Origin: Colivivens sp964452915 | GTDB lineage: Bacteria > Bacteroidota > Bacteroidia > Bacteroidales > Bacteroidaceae | Direction: 5' to 3' | Length of the DNA: 64,000 nt | Assembly: GCA_964452915.1 (NCBI GenBank) | Contig: CAYVNW010000002.1 | Location: 70,075-134,074 of the forward strand | Shown: piece after piece, positions 51,098 to 59,957 of the stretch | Numbering within the stretch: position 1 is the first letter of the stretch | How the letters are laid out: each line of letters opens with the position of its first letter | Position numbers and translations under genes: made by a program | Notes under the pieces: model-generated | Seen by the model: the letters and a program-made list of their open reading frames with translations, nothing else | What the model was told of the DNA's origin: nothing | Database searches by the model: none

Positions 51098-51970
51098 ATG
51101 GCAAAGAACAAGGCTTCCGGTTTGCTGAGTACACAATTCGTTACAGCACTCATAAGTACAACTTTGGTCCTGATATTACTTGGGACAATTGTCTTGTTTG
51201 TATTTACAGCCCGAAACCTCTCAGACTATGTGAGGGAAAATATCAACATTAGCGTGTTGCTCAATGATGATATATCGCAAGGCGAGATAGAATCGTTTAA
51301 GGAGTCGTTAGAATCACAGCAATATGTGAAATCGTTAAAGTACATCTCAAAAGAAAGGGCACTTCACGACCAGTGTGTGGAAATGGGCACCGACCCATCA
51401 GAATTCTTAAGGTACAATCCGTTTACCGCTTCATTTGAAATCAAACTGAAGTCTGAATACGCCAACAATGCAAGTCTAAATCAGATTGCCAAACAGTTAA
51501 AGGCGACCAACAAAGTAATGGATGTCATATATCAAAAGGAACTGATGAACTCCGTGAACAAGAACATACGTAAATTCAGTGTAATACTTCTTATTATAGC
51601 AGCCCTGTTTACATATATCTCATTTGCTCTAATCAACAACACAGTGCGCCTCACCATTTTCTCACGCCGTTTCCTTATAAACACGATGAAATTAGTCGGT
51701 GCGAGCTGGGGATTCATACGGCGTCCTTTCCTTAACCAGGGTTTGATTCTGGGCATCGTCTCGGCAATTATCGCTGACGCGGTCATTATTGGAGGTGTTT
51801 ACTGGGCAAGAACATATGAGCCGGAAATCAATGCAGTAATTGACATGAAAGTAATGACAATCGTTGGCGCGTCAGTACTTGTGTTCGGACTGTTGATTAC
51901 CTTCCTTTGTACATACTTTTCTCTATCAAAGTATTTGAAGATGAGCAGTAATGAACTTTATCATATTTAA
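51098..51970 (+). CDS. ftsX: Cell-division protein FtsX (permease-like)
   Basis: 290 residues. With FtsE it controls peptidoglycan hydrolases at the septum. An N-terminal cytoplasmic tail and first membrane helix (TALISTTLVLILLGTIVLFVF) are followed by a periplasmic domain (35-165) with NISVLLNDDIS, then three more helices and the conserved TIFSRRFLINTMKLVGASWGFIRRPFL. FtsE is not next to it, as is common in Bacteroidota. Confidence 0.93.
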   Translation: MAKNKASGLLSTQFVTALISTTLVLILLGTIVLFVFTARNLSDYVRENINISVLLNDDISQGEIESFKESLESQQYVKSLKYISKERALHDQCVEMGTDPSEFLRYNPFTASFEIKLKSEYANNASLNQIAKQLKATNKVMDVIYQKELMNSVNKNIRKFSVILLIIAALFTYISFALINNTVRLTIFSRRFLINTMKLVGASWGFIRRPFLNQGLILGIVSAIIADAVIIGGVYWARTYEPEINAVIDMKVMTIVGASVLVFGLLITFLCTYFSLSKYLKMSSNELYHI

Positions 51971-52012
51971 GTAATTATTATATATTTATTAGACACATTA
52001 AATCCTAAATCA

Positions 52013-52273
52013 ATGAACAAATCAGATTTGGCTTTTGGTCCGCTTAATTACATTTTGCTGGGCATAGGAATCGTCATTATAGTCCTGGGATTTATACTCA
52101 TGGCAGGTGACGGGACGACTGAAGAAGCATTCAATGCGGACATATTTAGTGACATGAGAATCAAAGTAGCTCCATTGACATGCCTGTTTGGCTTTCTGTT
52201 CATAATCATTGCGATACTTGCAAATCCAAAGAGACGCCATAGCAAACATAAGGTTAGTTCAACAAACATATAA
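52013..52273 (+). CDS. DUF3098 domain-containing membrane protein
   Basis: 86 residues with two hydrophobic helices (LNYILLGIGIVIIVLGFILM and VAPLTCLFGFLFIIIAIL) separated by an acidic loop, and a basic tail NPKRRHSKHK. DUF3098 is a Bacteroidota family of unknown function almost always found between ftsX and uppP, as here. This suggests a role in envelope or division, but only from context. Confidence 0.88.
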   Translation: MNKSDLAFGPLNYILLGIGIVIIVLGFILMAGDGTTEEAFNADIFSDMRIKVAPLTCLFGFLFIIIAILANPKRRHSKHKVSSTNI

Positions 52274-52280
52274 TTAAGCT

Positions 52281-53123
52281 ATGGATTGGTTACAAGCCCT
52301 TTTAATGGGTATATTCCAGGGGCTGACAGAATATCTGCCAGTCAGCAGCAGCGGTCATTTAATGATTGCAGGGAAATTGTTAGGCATTCAAGATCCCGAT
52401 CAAATCATGCCATTTACAGTAGTCGTGCATGTTGCCACAGTCTTGAGTACACTTACAATTCTATGGAAAGAAATTGTATGGCTGTTTATCGGTGCGTGCA
52501 AGCGTGGAAAAGACTTTATTCCAAGCCGGTATGGCTTTTCGCGCTTAAATGATGAGCAAAACTACCTGTTGAACATTGTAATTTCGATGATACCGATCGG
52601 CATTGTCGGATTGTTCTTTAAGGATTTTGTAGAAGAACAGTTTAAAAGCCTTATGGTGGTTGGAGTATGCCTGCTTGTAACGGCAGTACTCCTGTCGTTC
52701 TCATATTTTGCTAAACCAAGAGAAAAAGAACACATTTCCGCTTTAGATGCGTTTATAATCGGTATTGCACAAGCAATAGCTGTGTTGCCTGGTTTGTCTC
52801 GCTCCGGCAGTACAATAGGTACGGGCTTGATATTAGGCGACTCAAAAGAAAAACTTGCTGAATTCTCTTTCCTGATGGCAATACCGCCAATCCTCGGAAT
52901 GGCGCTACTCGATGGAATGGATATTATTCAAAATGGAGTTGAGACAGCCATGGCTAGTATTTCACCATTATCTTTAGTCGTAGGTTTTGTAGCAGCTTAT
53001 GTAGTCGGATGCATTGCATGCAAATGGATGATCAACCTTGTTAAAAGAGGAAAGATGATTTATTTTGCGGCTTATTGTGCAGTTGTAGGTATTGCAACAA
53101 TTATTTGGCAGTTGCTTGCTTGA
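52281..53123 (+). CDS. uppP: Undecaprenyl-diphosphatase
   Basis: Dephosphorylates undecaprenyl diphosphate to recycle the lipid carrier of cell-wall synthesis. The 280-residue membrane protein has the N-terminal GIFQGLTEYLPVSSSGHL with catalytic Glu and Ser-rich motif, and the second motif GLSRSGSTIGTGL. About eight membrane helices. It starts 7 bp after the DUF3098 stop. Confidence 0.95.
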   Translation: MDWLQALLMGIFQGLTEYLPVSSSGHLMIAGKLLGIQDPDQIMPFTVVVHVATVLSTLTILWKEIVWLFIGACKRGKDFIPSRYGFSRLNDEQNYLLNIVISMIPIGIVGLFFKDFVEEQFKSLMVVGVCLLVTAVLLSFSYFAKPREKEHISALDAFIIGIAQAIAVLPGLSRSGSTIGTGLILGDSKEKLAEFSFLMAIPPILGMALLDGMDIIQNGVETAMASISPLSLVVGFVAAYVVGCIACKWMINLVKRGKMIYFAAYCAVVGIATIIWQLLA

Positions 53124-53166
53124 CGTTGCCTGCAAAACAAAGCGAAGAAATTAATTAGCAATGTGA

Positions 53167-53889
53167 ATGAATCCACAAAGAGGAGAAATTATATGTTTTA
53201 ACAAGCCCTATACCTGGACTTCTTTCGACCTTGTCTCTAAAGTTAGAGGTACACTCAAACACAGGTTGAAAGTAAAGAAACTTAAGGTAGGACACGCCGG
53301 CACACTTGATCCTTTGGCTACAGGTGTTCTTATCGTTTGCACAGGCAAAGCGACCAAAATGATAGAGCAGTTGCAAGCTGATACAAAAGAGTATGTAGCG
53401 ACACTGAAACTGGGGGCAACTACACCGTCCTTTGATAAGGAAACCGAAGAAGACGCAACGTATGCAACGGAACATATAACACGCGAGTTAATAGAAAACA
53501 CCTTGCCGAATTTTATAGGTACAATAATGCAAGTGCCACCAGCCTATTCTGCAGTTAAAGTGAACGGCAAACGTGCATACAAATTAGCACGTCAAGGCAT
53601 GACAGTAGAAATAAAGGCAAAGCCGCTTACGATCGATGAAATAGAACTTGTAGAATGTGATGTACCCAACAAGGTAACAATTCGTGTTGTCTGCAGTAAA
53701 GGAACATATATAAGAGCATTGGCAAGAGACATCGGTAAAGCACTGGGTTCAGGTGCATACTTGATAGAATTGTGCAGGACCCGTGTAGGGAATTACAGGT
53801 TAGCCGATTGCATTGACATTAATGAATTTGACAACTGGCTTGATTCACAAACAATAGAGATTGATAATACACAGATAGTTAATATATAA
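53167..53889 (+). CDS. truB: tRNA pseudouridine(55) synthase
   Basis: Makes pseudouridine 55 in the T-loop of tRNAs. The 240-residue protein has the catalytic aspartate in VGHAGTLDPLATGVL (Asp48), FNKPYTWTSFDLVSKVR at the start, QVPPAYSAVKVNGKRAYKLAR, and CSKGTYIRALARDIG. The length is that of the short form without a large PUA extension. It lies 43 bp after uppP and 4 bp before queA. Confidence 0.96.
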   Translation: MNPQRGEIICFNKPYTWTSFDLVSKVRGTLKHRLKVKKLKVGHAGTLDPLATGVLIVCTGKATKMIEQLQADTKEYVATLKLGATTPSFDKETEEDATYATEHITRELIENTLPNFIGTIMQVPPAYSAVKVNGKRAYKLARQGMTVEIKAKPLTIDEIELVECDVPNKVTIRVVCSKGTYIRALARDIGKALGSGAYLIELCRTRVGNYRLADCIDINEFDNWLDSQTIEIDNTQIVNI

Positions 53890-53893
53890 CAAT

Positions 53894-54952
53894 ATGAAGC
53901 TTTCACAATTTAAATTCAAACTTCCAGATGAGAATATTGGACTGGAACCGCCATTCAACAGAGACGAGGCCCGCCTAATGGTTCTACATAAATCGACTGG
54001 AGATTTAGAGCATTGCCTGTTCAAGGATATAATCAATTATTTCGATGAAAAGGACGTATTCATCATGAATGATACCAAGGTCTTTCCCGCAAGACTTTAT
54101 GGTAATAAAGAAAAAACAGGTGCAAAGATTGAAGTATTCCTGTTGCGCGAATTGAACGAGAAAATGAGACTTTGGGATGTTCTTGTTGACCCCGCCAGGA
54201 AAATTCGTATTGGTAACAAACTGTATTTCGGACCAGATGATTCTTTGGTAGCTGAGGTTATCGACAATACTACTTCACGAGGCCGCACGCTTAGGTTCCT
54301 CTACGATGGTCCTCATGAAGAATTTAAGCGTACGTTGTATTCGCTTGGTGAAGCGCCTATAACCGACGAAATACGGAAACTCAGAGCTGTCACTCCTGAG
54401 GATATGGTAAACTTCCAGACTATATATGCGGAAAAAGAGGGTGCAGTGACAGCCCCTGCAACCGGACTGCATTTTTCACGTGAGCTGCTTAAGCGCATGG
54501 AAATAAAAGGTGTTGACAGGACCTTCATTACACTTCATGCAGGCCTGGGCAACTTCAGGGAAATTGATGTTGAGGATTTGTCGAAGCATAAAACAGACAG
54601 TGAGGAGATGTTCATTGGTAAGGTGTCGTGTGAAATGGTGAATAATGCAAAAGCAGAAGGACATAATGTTTGTGCAGTTGGAACTACAACAATGCGTGCG
54701 ATTGAAACAGCAGTTGGACCTGGCGGAATACTGAAAGAGTACGAAGGCTGGACAAACAAATTCATCTTTCCACCGTATGAATTTGGAGTAGCTAACGCAT
54801 TTGTTGCAAATCTGCAGTTACCATTGTCCCTCATGTACATGATGCAGTGCGCCTTTGGAGGTTACGAGAAGGCGAAGAACGCATATGAAGTTGCAGTGAA
54901 AGAAGGCTACCATTTTGGAGGATATGGAGATGCATTGCTCATTATTGATTAA
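53894..54952 (+). CDS. queA: S-adenosylmethionine:tRNA ribosyltransferase-isomerase
   Basis: Transfers and isomerises the ribosyl part of SAM to make epoxyqueuosine at tRNA position 34. The 352-residue protein has MNDTKVFPARLYG, the long central GAVTAPATGLHFS, THLHAGLG-type FITLHAGLGNFREI, and VGTTTMRAIETA. Length is normal. Its neighbours truB and miaB also act on tRNA. Confidence 0.95.
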   Translation: MKLSQFKFKLPDENIGLEPPFNRDEARLMVLHKSTGDLEHCLFKDIINYFDEKDVFIMNDTKVFPARLYGNKEKTGAKIEVFLLRELNEKMRLWDVLVDPARKIRIGNKLYFGPDDSLVAEVIDNTTSRGRTLRFLYDGPHEEFKRTLYSLGEAPITDEIRKLRAVTPEDMVNFQTIYAEKEGAVTAPATGLHFSRELLKRMEIKGVDRTFITLHAGLGNFREIDVEDLSKHKTDSEEMFIGKVSCEMVNNAKAEGHNVCAVGTTTMRAIETAVGPGGILKEYEGWTNKFIFPPYEFGVANAFVANLQLPLSLMYMMQCAFGGYEKAKNAYEVAVKEGYHFGGYGDALLIID

Positions 54953-54955
54953 TCA

Positions 54956-55429
54956 ATGAAAAAGATACATAAAGTGTTTCTCGGGCTTGGCTCAAACTTG
55001 GGAGATAAGCAAGAGAACATCAAACAATCTATAAAACTGATTGAAAATCGGATTGGCCGCGTTGTAGGCCAATCCGATTTCATCATAACAAAACCGATTG
55101 GCTTTAAAAGCAACAGCAAGTTTGTTAACGCTGTAATAGAACTTGAGACAGCAGAGTCTCCCTACAAAGTTCTGCAGATTACGCAAGAGATAGAGCGCGG
55201 TCTTGGCAGAACGCATAAATCCACAAACGGCATATATCATGACAGGGTAATAGATATAGATATCCTATTATACGATGATATCACTATTTCTACATACGAG
55301 TTGACCATTCCACACCCAAGGATGAAAGAGAGACAATTCGTTCTTCTGCCATTGTCGCAAATATGTCCTGATTTAATTATGCCTGGTGAAACTTCGACGA
55401 TAGCTGAGATGCTCTGTCAATTATGTTGA
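54956..55429 (+). CDS. folK: 2-amino-4-hydroxy-6-hydroxymethyldihydropteridine pyrophosphokinase
   Basis: Activates the pterin precursor of folate with ATP. The 157-residue protein has FLGLGSNLGDKQENI at the N terminus and the signature YHDRVIDIDILLYDD with LTIPHPRMKERQFVLLPL. It starts 3 bp after queA. Its last 53 bp overlap the 3' end of the convergent TatD gene. Confidence 0.95.
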   Translation: MKKIHKVFLGLGSNLGDKQENIKQSIKLIENRIGRVVGQSDFIITKPIGFKSNSKFVNAVIELETAESPYKVLQITQEIERGLGRTHKSTNGIYHDRVIDIDILLYDDITISTYELTIPHPRMKERQFVLLPLSQICPDLIMPGETSTIAEMLCQLC

Positions 55430-56036
55430 ATTTTAGCTCATCGACGGAAATGCCTAATACCTTTGCAATTTCATTGTAATGTTCTCTGATATCCATTTCC
55501 CTTTCATCTGTTTCCAACCACAGGCTTCCTGTTTCATATGCTAATTTAACAGCTTCTTCATTGTAATAATGTCCAAATGACAAGTCTATACCTTGGTTAA
55601 TCAACTGGCGAGCCAAATATTGACCCTTCCGAAAACCATGAAGAATCCATTTTTGACGTGGACACATCTGCTTTCTCAGCTGTATAACTTCATCATATCG
55701 CTTAACGCAATGGATAATGAGAAACTTTCCGGTTTTCTCGGCAACCATTATTTGTTGCTTAAATAATTCCATTTGAATACTTAACGATGCACCCCTCGTA
55801 GCATCTAACCCGGATTCACCTATTGCGACAACTTCGGGACGAAGAGATTTCCTTTCTAATTCCTGCATGCTTCTGCCAATAAACTCTTTATCTTCTGTTG
55901 CATAAACAGATAAATAAGGATGAATACCAACTGAGCAACATTCGACAACAACATCATCATAACTACAATTAAAGACCCCTAATTCATCGGATGATACAGG
56001 ATTATGATGAGTATGAATATTTATATATGGTATCAT
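55377..56036 (-). CDS. TatD family metal-dependent hydrolase
   Basis: 219 residues, shorter than the 260 usual for TatD. Metal-binding residues are visible in INIHTHHNP (N terminus), GESGLDATRG, IIHCVKRYDE, WILHGFRKG and LETDERE. The family has DNase or other phosphoesterase activity; the short form is common in Bacteroidota, where its role is unclear. The 3' end overlaps folK by 53 bp on the opposite strand. It is last in the metK operon. Confidence 0.85.
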   Translation of the reverse strand: MIPYINIHTHHNPVSSDELGVFNCSYDDVVVECCSVGIHPYLSVYATEDKEFIGRSMQELERKSLRPEVVAIGESGLDATRGASLSIQMELFKQQIMVAEKTGKFLIIHCVKRYDEVIQLRKQMCPRQKWILHGFRKGQYLARQLINQGIDLSFGHYYNEEAVKLAYETGSLWLETDEREMDIREHYNEIAKVLGISVDELKFNIIDRASQLSSKFHQA

Positions 56037-56053
56037 TGGCTTATACTGTGGAA

Positions 56054-56296
56054 TTATGGTACGGGATCATATCCTGAACCGCCCCAAGGATGACAACGAA
56101 GAATACGTTTTATGGCCAAGAACAAGCCATAAACAGGTCCATGTTTCCTTATCGCCTCAATAGCGTACTGTGAACAAGTCGGAGTAAACCTGCAACACGG
56201 TGGGAACATTGGCGATATACATTTCTGGTAGAAAAGTATAGGCACTATCAATATGGTCTCTACTGACTTTTTAATTATTGTACCAATTCTTTTCAT
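56054..56296 (-). CDS. yidD: Membrane protein insertion efficiency factor YidD
   Basis: 80 residues with the YidD signature cysteines: FYQKCISPMFPPCCRFTPTC, then SQYAIEAIRKHG, GLFLAIKRILRCHPWG and GGYDPVP. It is thought to help YidC insert membrane proteins, at the inner face of the membrane. The ATG overlaps the rnpA stop by 4 bp, the usual rnpA-yidD pairing. Confidence 0.96.
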   Translation of the reverse strand: MKRIGTIIKKSVETILIVPILFYQKCISPMFPPCCRFTPTCSQYAIEAIRKHGPVYGLFLAIKRILRCHPWGGSGYDPVP

Positions 56297-56676
56297 AATC
56301 CATTCGCTATTTTATGCATTGACTTGGCGATACTTCTGCAAACACTTTTGTACGAACTGATTTGTGGTGAGTTATATATAAAAGCGATTGCCAAACTATA
56401 GTTCTTATCACGCAATACATCATACAGAGTGCCCTTTTGACATCTGTATGCCTCACGTGTCAATCTCTTTATTCTGTTCCGGTCTGTGGCTTTATGAAAC
56501 CGTTTTTTAGAAACGCTTATTATTATTGATACTGGGACATCGCGCTTTTCGGTTTTTACATATATAACTCTAAAAGGGAAAGCCATAAAGCATGTATTTC
56601 CCTTTTCGAACAAACGATCAATAAGCAATTTGCTTGTCAGTCGTTCTGATTTTTTGAATGTCTCTTTATCAAACAA
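56293..56676 (-). CDS. rnpA: Ribonuclease P protein component
   Basis: 127 residues, basic. Binds RNase P RNA and helps it recognise pre-tRNA. The signature is KATDRNRIKRLTREAYR (about 78-94), with SERLTSKLLIDRLFEKG at the N terminus. It is not next to rpmH/dnaA as in many bacteria, but in the metK-hemD cluster usual for Bacteroidales. It starts 37 bp after hemD. Confidence 0.95.
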   Translation of the reverse strand: MFDKETFKKSERLTSKLLIDRLFEKGNTCFMAFPFRVIYVKTEKRDVPVSIIISVSKKRFHKATDRNRIKRLTREAYRCQKGTLYDVLRDKNYSLAIAFIYNSPQISSYKSVCRSIAKSMHKIANGL

Positions 56677-56713
56677 CTAAATCTTATAATATATGCGTCT
56701 TTGTGCCACAATC

Positions 56714-57451
56714 TTATTGATGCTTTTTAAGATAGTCTTCAATCAATGCAGGCACAGAACGCAGTTCCGGAGTTAACTTCATGTCAACCCTTATATTAAG
56801 TTTCTCTGCTTCCTCTATCGTCTTTGTACCTAAGCATGCTATTGCAATATCTCCCTGTTCGAAATTAGGAAAGTTCCTGAGCAGGGAATGTAGTCCCTCT
56901 GGACTAAAAAATACAAGTATATCGTAGTCGAAAGGCTCATTAGGCGCAAAGTCATTCTGAATTGTGTAGTACATGACTGCCTCTGTATGATTGAGCCCTG
57001 CCTTATCAAGCTTTTCCTTTAAATCGTCATCGTGCTTTGAAGACTGTGGAACGAGGTATTTTTCTGTCTTATGCTTGACCATTATAGGGATGAGGTCATC
57101 CATATTGCCGGAAGCGGGGAAGAACACCTTACGTTTCCTATATTGTATGTATTTTTGCAAGTACAAGGCAATCATTTCTGATTTACAGAAATACTTCATT
57201 GTTTCAGGAATTGTGATTCTCAACTCCTTGCACAGTTTGAAAAAGTGGTCAATACCATGACGTGATGAAAAAACTATTGCAGTATGATCTAAAATAGATA
57301 CTCTCTGCTGACGGAAGTCTTTTACAGGCATCGGGTCGATGCGTATGAATGGTCTGAATACGATTTCAATGCCATATTTATCAGCAATATCAAAGTACGG
57401 AGACTTTTCTGTTTGAGGTTTTGGTTGTGAGACTAAAATCTTTTTTGCCAT
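56714..57451 (-). CDS. hemD: Uroporphyrinogen-III synthase
   Basis: 245 residues of the HemD fold: two alpha/beta domains, with AIVFSSRHGIDHFF, KVFFPASGNMDDLIP, VMYYTIQ and ILVFFSPEGLHSLL, then CLGTKTIEEAEKLNIRVDM. It closes hydroxymethylbilane to uroporphyrinogen III. Family members diverge strongly, so the call rests on pattern and on the conserved position between DUF4271 and rnpA. No other haem-synthesis genes are in the window. Confidence 0.85.
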   Translation of the reverse strand: MAKKILVSQPKPQTEKSPYFDIADKYGIEIVFRPFIRIDPMPVKDFRQQRVSILDHTAIVFSSRHGIDHFFKLCKELRITIPETMKYFCKSEMIALYLQKYIQYRKRKVFFPASGNMDDLIPIMVKHKTEKYLVPQSSKHDDDLKEKLDKAGLNHTEAVMYYTIQNDFAPNEPFDYDILVFFSPEGLHSLLRNFPNFEQGDIAIACLGTKTIEEAEKLNIRVDMKLTPELRSVPALIEDYLKKHQ

Positions 57452-57471
57452 GAGATGTTTGGTTTATGCAT

Positions 57472-58164
57472 TTATTGCAATGTCATTTCTTTTAAAATTC
57501 GCCACACCATTATAGGCGGCATTATTTCCACGCTGCAAAAGTACAAAAAAAATAGCACACCACCATATTGTTGGGGTCGGAAGTTAACATAAAGTTTTAA
57601 CAACAATAGTATTTTCTGCAAAATGATAACTGCAATTATACAAAACGCTATATCAATGATTTTACTGTTAAGATAGATTTGCAACAATGACAGAGGGAAC
57701 GCGATTGTGGAAACTACTGCTATGGAAAAAAATACAGCGGAAGTCCAGCTCAGGCCTTTGTCTGTATCAAAAAATGTCCAGTTGATCAGCGAGTAAATCA
57801 GCCATTTAGCGACAATATAGAGAACTATGCAAATGAAGATATGTAAGAGAATGTCATAGCGGGGTCCTGAGTGCGTGCTACTTATAAAGTCATCATAGAA
57901 TATCAGGCTTACCGACAGACATCCAATTAATATCAAAATGATTATATCGGCAAGTTCCTGCTCGCTCGTTTTTATTTCATTGGGAGCATAGATTTGACGT
58001 GAAGAAAAAAATGTGCTGAATCTGTACAGAAACACTATTCTGCTTCTGTACAGTACGAATGTAAACAGCACAAACAACAGGATGGCACCTATTGTGATGC
58101 TATTGTCGTTCATCAGCAGATATACTCTGCTAATTCCTTCTACTCCCAAAGGCAACCAAAGCAT
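57472..58164 (-). CDS. DUF4271 domain-containing membrane protein
   Basis: 230 residues with about six to seven hydrophobic helices. This Bacteroidota-specific family of unknown function sits between metK and hemD in many genomes. A conserved-looking stretch is LYRFSTFFSSRQIYAPNE before the second helix. Its ATG overlaps the metK stop by one base (TAATG), so translation is coupled. Confidence 0.85.
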   Translation of the reverse strand: MLWLPLGVEGISRVYLLMNDNSITIGAILLFVLFTFVLYRSRIVFLYRFSTFFSSRQIYAPNEIKTSEQELADIIILILIGCLSVSLIFYDDFISSTHSGPRYDILLHIFICIVLYIVAKWLIYSLINWTFFDTDKGLSWTSAVFFSIAVVSTIAFPLSLLQIYLNSKIIDIAFCIIAVIILQKILLLLKLYVNFRPQQYGGVLFFLYFCSVEIMPPIMVWRILKEMTLQ

Positions 58165-59438
58165 TATTTTAGATTGAACTCCTTTTTTATTTGATCAACG
58201 AGATCTAATTTTTCCCATGTAAACAGTTCAACCTCCATGTCTAAAGAACCGCCTGATTTATAAGGGCTGAAGAAATGCTTCGTCACTACTTTCGGCTCTC
58301 TGCCCATATGTCCGTATGCTGCAGTCTCAGTATATATCGGCTTGCGTAGTTTTAAATCCCTCTCTATGGCGTATGGGCTAAGGTCAAACAAATCAGACGT
58401 TCTTATCCACTCTGCGATAGCACTGTCAGAGAGTTGTACGTTAGAATGTCCATAAGTATTTACGTATATGCTAATAGGATGAGCTACACCAATAGCATAG
58501 CTAAGTTGTACAAGCATCTCGTCAGCAACCCCGGCAGCAACCATATTTTTAGCTATATGACGTGCTGCATACGCTGCTGAACGGTCAACTTTACTTGGAT
58601 CCTTTCCGGAGAATGCACCTCCTCCGTGCGCGCCTTTTCCACCATAGGTGTCAACAATTATCTTTCTTCCCGTCAATCCTGTGTCTCCGTGTGGCCCACC
58701 TATCACAAATTTGCCGGTCGGATTGACATAATAATTAATTTCATCGGTAAAGAGCCGTTTAATACGTTCTTCTTGAATCTCACTGACAACGCGCGGAATC
58801 AGAATGTTTTTTATATCAGATTTTATCTGATCAAGCATTGCCTTCTCATCATCCAAGAATTCGTCGTGCTGAGTAGAGATTACAATCGTATCAATTCGTA
58901 CAGGCTTGCCATCATCGTCGTACTCGATAGTTACTTGGCACTTGCTATCCGGGCGCAGATATGTCATTTGAGAGCCTTCACGCCTTATATCTGCGAGGGT
59001 TCTTAAAATATGATGACAGAGGTCGAGAGATATTGGCATATAGTTTGATGTCTCATTCGTCGCATATCCAAACATCATACCTTGATCGCCCGCACCTTGG
59101 TCCTCTTTTTCCTTCTTATCCACACCTTGGTTGATATCTGAACTCTGTTCGTGAATAGCAGAAATGACTCCGCAACTTTCCGCTTCAAATTTGTACTCAG
59201 CTTTTGTGTATCCAATACGCCTTATTACGTCTCTTGCGACTTTTTGCAAATCTATATATGCTTCTGACTTCACTTCCCCTGCAACGACTACAAGTCCGGT
59301 AGTGACAAGTGTCTCACAAGCAACTTTTGAGTTGGGGTCAAATGCCAGAAAGTTGTCTAATATGGCATCTGAGATCTGATCGGCAACCTTGTCGGGATGC
59401 CCTTCGCTCACTGATTCTGAAGTAAATAAATAGCCCAT
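58164..59438 (-). CDS. metK: S-adenosylmethionine synthase
   Basis: Makes SAM from methionine and ATP. The 424-residue protein has FTSESVSEGHPDKVADQISDAILD, the GAGDQGMMFGYA motif, GGPHGDTGLTGRKIIVDTYGG, the P-loop-like GGAFSGKDPSKVDRSAAY, and DLSPYAIERDL. The insertions relative to E. coli MetK (for example the acidic PRVVSEIQEERIKRLF region) are typical of Bacteroidota. A SAM-II riboswitch candidate lies in its leader, so SAM probably represses its own synthesis. Confidence 0.97.
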   Translation of the reverse strand: MGYLFTSESVSEGHPDKVADQISDAILDNFLAFDPNSKVACETLVTTGLVVVAGEVKSEAYIDLQKVARDVIRRIGYTKAEYKFEAESCGVISAIHEQSSDINQGVDKKEKEDQGAGDQGMMFGYATNETSNYMPISLDLCHHILRTLADIRREGSQMTYLRPDSKCQVTIEYDDDGKPVRIDTIVISTQHDEFLDDEKAMLDQIKSDIKNILIPRVVSEIQEERIKRLFTDEINYYVNPTGKFVIGGPHGDTGLTGRKIIVDTYGGKGAHGGGAFSGKDPSKVDRSAAYAARHIAKNMVAAGVADEMLVQLSYAIGVAHPISIYVNTYGHSNVQLSDSAIAEWIRTSDLFDLSPYAIERDLKLRKPIYTETAAYGHMGREPKVVTKHFFSPYKSGGSLDMEVELFTWEKLDLVDQIKKEFNLK

Positions 59439-59535
59439 ACTAATTTTGTTTTTAATTCGTTTATAATAAAATTAGTGGGAGAAATTGGGAATTGATGCAA
59501 ACAATTAAAGCTATTTAAATGGCATTTGATTGTCG

Positions 59536-59583
59536 TATTTAGCATTTTTTTGAGTGGTTGCAAGCTGCCCAAATCTGTCCACG
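59536..59583 (-). promoter_or_regulatory. SAM-II riboswitch candidate in the metK leader
   Basis: Read on the minus strand from 59583, the leader shows the ordered elements of SAM-II (metA-motif) RNAs. P1 is GTGG (59582-59579) paired with CCAC (59557-59554). Its loop carries the conserved GATTT (59575-59571) and TTGCAA. An A-rich linker follows, then ATGCTAAA (59545-59538), whose TGC can pair with a GCA in the loop to form the pseudoknot. It begins about 11 bases after the -7 box of a perfect promoter and lies 98-145 bases before the metK ATG. Confidence 0.8.
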
Positions 59584-59593
59584 TTTATTTTTG

Positions 59594-59624
59594 CAAAGGT
59601 ACAATGTTTTTTTCAGCCGGCAAA
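59594..59624 (-). promoter_or_regulatory. Promoter of the metK operon
   Basis: Minus strand: TTTG at 59624-59621, 19 bp, TACCTTTG at 59601-59594; a full consensus match. Transcription would start about 59587, just before the riboswitch. Confidence 0.8.
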
Positions 59625-59915
59625 AGAAATATTAGAAAAATACATATAACAATATCCGTAGAGGCTATGAACAAGCAGAATTGTAACAATACCGCCTCTA
59701 TAAGGGCCGTTGCCAAATCTTGTGGCTATACCATTCTGTATATTGCAAGAATACAGTCCATAAACGTGTGGATTACATGTACGTGAAGTATAATTAATAA
59801 ATTCTATGATGTTCTTAGTTTGCAATGTAGATACTACAGGACTTAATATGTCGGTTGAAATTCTATAAAAGAGAAAAGTTTCATTTGAAAATTATGTGGT
59901 TAGAAAAAAATTTAC

Positions 59916-59923
59916 TATGTTTG
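59916..59923 (+). promoter_or_regulatory. -7 box of the rnr gene
   Basis: TATGTTTG, 34 bp before the rnr ATG. The -33 element is not clear. Confidence 0.45.
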
Positions 59924-59957
59924 CAATTTAAAAGCAGGGGACATAAAAACAAGTAAT

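Larger units (their letters stand above)
59439..59957. other. Divergent intergenic region metK / rnr
   Basis: 519 bp. The metK half holds the SAM-II riboswitch candidate and its promoter. The rnr half holds a -7 box at 59916-59923 and an inverted repeat TAGAGGC/GCCTCTA (59659-59665, 59694-59700). No tRNA or credible small gene is seen. Confidence 0.6.

Noticed and set aside
59526..59825. Short open frames on both strands in the metK/rnr intergenic region
   Set aside because: Low-quality composition, and the plus-strand one crosses the riboswitch and promoter. No ribosome-binding or family support.
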